From: Nocardiopsis chromatogenes YIM 90109
GTDB lineage: Bacteria; Actinomycetota; Actinomycetes; Streptosporangiales; Streptosporangiaceae
Length of the DNA: 33,656 nucleotides
Assembly: GCF_000341185.1 (NCBI RefSeq)
Contig: NZ_ANBH01000044.1
Span: forward strand, 1,502 to 35,157
Direction of reading: 5' to 3'
The notes beneath the pieces were generated by a model. It had not been told where the DNA came from. It did no database searches and was given only the letters and a program-made list of their open reading frames with translations. The position numbers were made by a program, and so were the translations under genes. This document shows positions 32,696-33,656 of the stretch, one piece after another (positions within the stretch are counted from its first letter, which is position 1; the number at the start of each line of letters is the position of its first letter).

Positions 32696-33656
32696 ATGCG
32701 CGACGGCGACTGGGTGGCCGAGACCGGAGCCGACATCCGGGGGGTGCTCAAGGTGATGGTCGACGCCGGGTGGCTGCCCGGCGGTGCGGCCGTTGTCGGT
32801 ACCGGGAGTATGTGGGAGTTCGTCGCCGTCGGCGGCGTGACCGAGGGCGGCGACAACGTGCAGGCCGCGCCCGACGTGCTGTACGACGTCGCCAGTCTCA
32901 CCAAGGTCATGGCCACCTGGCCGCTGGCGGGCAGCGCCGAGGCGGAGGGGATCCTCTCGCTGGACACGCCGCTGGGGAGGTACGTGGCCGGGGGCCCCTA
33001 CGCGGGCGGGGAGGTCACCGCGCGGCGGATCCTCACGCACACCTCCCGCCTGAACCCGGTCGCGTGGCTGGAGTGCTATGTCGGCACCGACAGGGACCTC
33101 GCCGAGTCGATCCTCGCCGAGCCCCTGGAGGAGGAGGGGTACCGGTACATCGACCGCGGCTTCATCCTCCTGGGGCTCATCCTCGAACGGCTCCTGGACA
33201 CCCCGCTGGACCTGGCCGTCTCCACCCTGTGGAACGCCGCCGGCATGACCGCCACGACGTACGGCCCGCTGCCGCGCTCGCCCGCCGTGGCCCCCACCGA
33301 GTGCCGCATCCCCGGCACCGCCCCCGTCTGGGGGGTGGTGCACGACGAGGCGGCCGGGCTCATGGGCGGCGTCGCCGGGCACGCCGGGGTCTTCAGCACC
33401 GCCATCGACCTGGGCGCCTACGCGCGCGAGCTGCTGCGCAGCGCCGCCGGGGAGGAGGGGTGCCTGCTGCCGCCGCACTACGTGCGGCAGAGCTGGCGCC
33501 CGGCCGTGCGGGTCGCCGACGGCGTCTCCCGGGGCCTCGGCTGGCTGGTGGGCGACGACGGGGTGGTCTACCACCACGGCTACACGGGAACGAGCCTGTA
33601 CCTCCAGCCCGAGACCGGCAGGGACGTGGGGCTGCTGACCAACTCCGTGCACTTCG
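32696..33656 (+). CDS. Beta-lactamase-family serine hydrolase (PBP4*/EstB type), cut by the right edge
   Basis: The frame is open from ATG 32696, after GAGGGGGG, to the window edge: 320 residues seen. It belongs to the class C beta-lactamase / D-aminopeptidase / esterase family. The nucleophile motif is Ser67-Leu-Thr-Lys70 in YDVASLTKVMATW. The tyrosine motif is Tyr151-Ile-Asp in YRYIDRGFILLG. The third motif is HHGYTGTSLYLQP near residue 293. There is no signal peptide, so a cytosolic esterase or peptidase role is more likely than drug resistance. Probably only a short C-terminal part is missing. Confidence 0.88.
   Translation, partial: MRDGDWVAETGADIRGVLKVMVDAGWLPGGAAVVGTGSMWEFVAVGGVTEGGDNVQAAPDVLYDVASLTKVMATWPLAGSAEAEGILSLDTPLGRYVAGGPYAGGEVTARRILTHTSRLNPVAWLECYVGTDRDLAESILAEPLEEEGYRYIDRGFILLGLILERLLDTPLDLAVSTLWNAAGMTATTYGPLPRSPAVAPTECRIPGTAPVWGVVHDEAAGLMGGVAGHAGVFSTAIDLGAYARELLRSAAGEEGCLLPPHYVRQSWRPAVRVADGVSRGLGWLVGDDGVVYHHGYTGTSLYLQPETGRDVGLLTNSVHF

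Noticed and set aside
32552..33652. Minus-strand extension of the TPR/Sel1 frame to 33652
   Set aside because: The extension is antisense to the serine hydrolase with its intact SLTK and HHG motifs and has shadow-like His/Gly/Arg composition.

Overview
The window is very GC-rich DNA from a filamentous-type actinomycete. This rests on dense gene packing, frequent GTG starts, Tat-type lipoprotein signals, a DtxR/IdeR-type iron box and an actinobacterial type VII secretion (T7SS) locus. A Nocardiopsidaceae-like host (Nocardiopsis/Streptomonospora) is my guess; nothing seen fixes the genus. No tRNA, rRNA, CRISPR array or insertion sequence was recognised. No gap between genes reaches 300 bases.

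Left part (1-6235): the start of a urea ABC transporter operon on the minus strand (urtA-urtB-urtC, with urtC cut by the window edge). It is divergent from an iron-siderophore binding lipoprotein with an iron box. Then come an RDD membrane protein with a Gln/Gly/Tyr-rich tail and a secreted PI-PLC-like phosphodiesterase.

Middle part (6310-15132): a TPR-AAA ATPase followed by a TPR-RDD membrane protein; two tandemly duplicated proline-rich four-helix membrane proteins; a secreted glycerophosphodiester phosphodiesterase; an MFS exporter divergent from a MarR regulator over a 17-bp tandem repeat; a GNAT acetyltransferase; and a third proline-rich membrane protein.

Right part (15306-31391): a T7SS locus. 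The minus-strand group reads WXG100-like protein, ESAT-6-like protein, membrane-anchored TNT-like protein, EccD, a MinD-like protein without a working P-loop, and a Pro/Lys-rich protein. A second minus-strand group is EccC, then two overlapping genes that look like the two halves of a DUF6177-type protein. Between these groups, on the plus strand, sits an effector cassette: two small proteins, a 1043-aa toxin ending in a DNA/RNA non-specific endonuclease-like domain, and a YezG-type immunity protein. Base composition falls sharply across the toxin tip and immunity gene, as expected for an exchangeable toxin module. A second YezG-like domain, fused to an unrecognised C-terminal region, lies divergent from eccC without a toxin beside it. 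No EccB, EccE or mycosin is visible.

The most interesting material is this T7SS locus: pseudo-MinD protein, TNT-like membrane protein with an altered catalytic position, split DUF6177 pair, Lap-like small genes before the nuclease effector, and the orphan fused immunity domain. The window closes with a TPR/Sel1 protein and a serine beta-lactamase-family hydrolase cut by the right edge.
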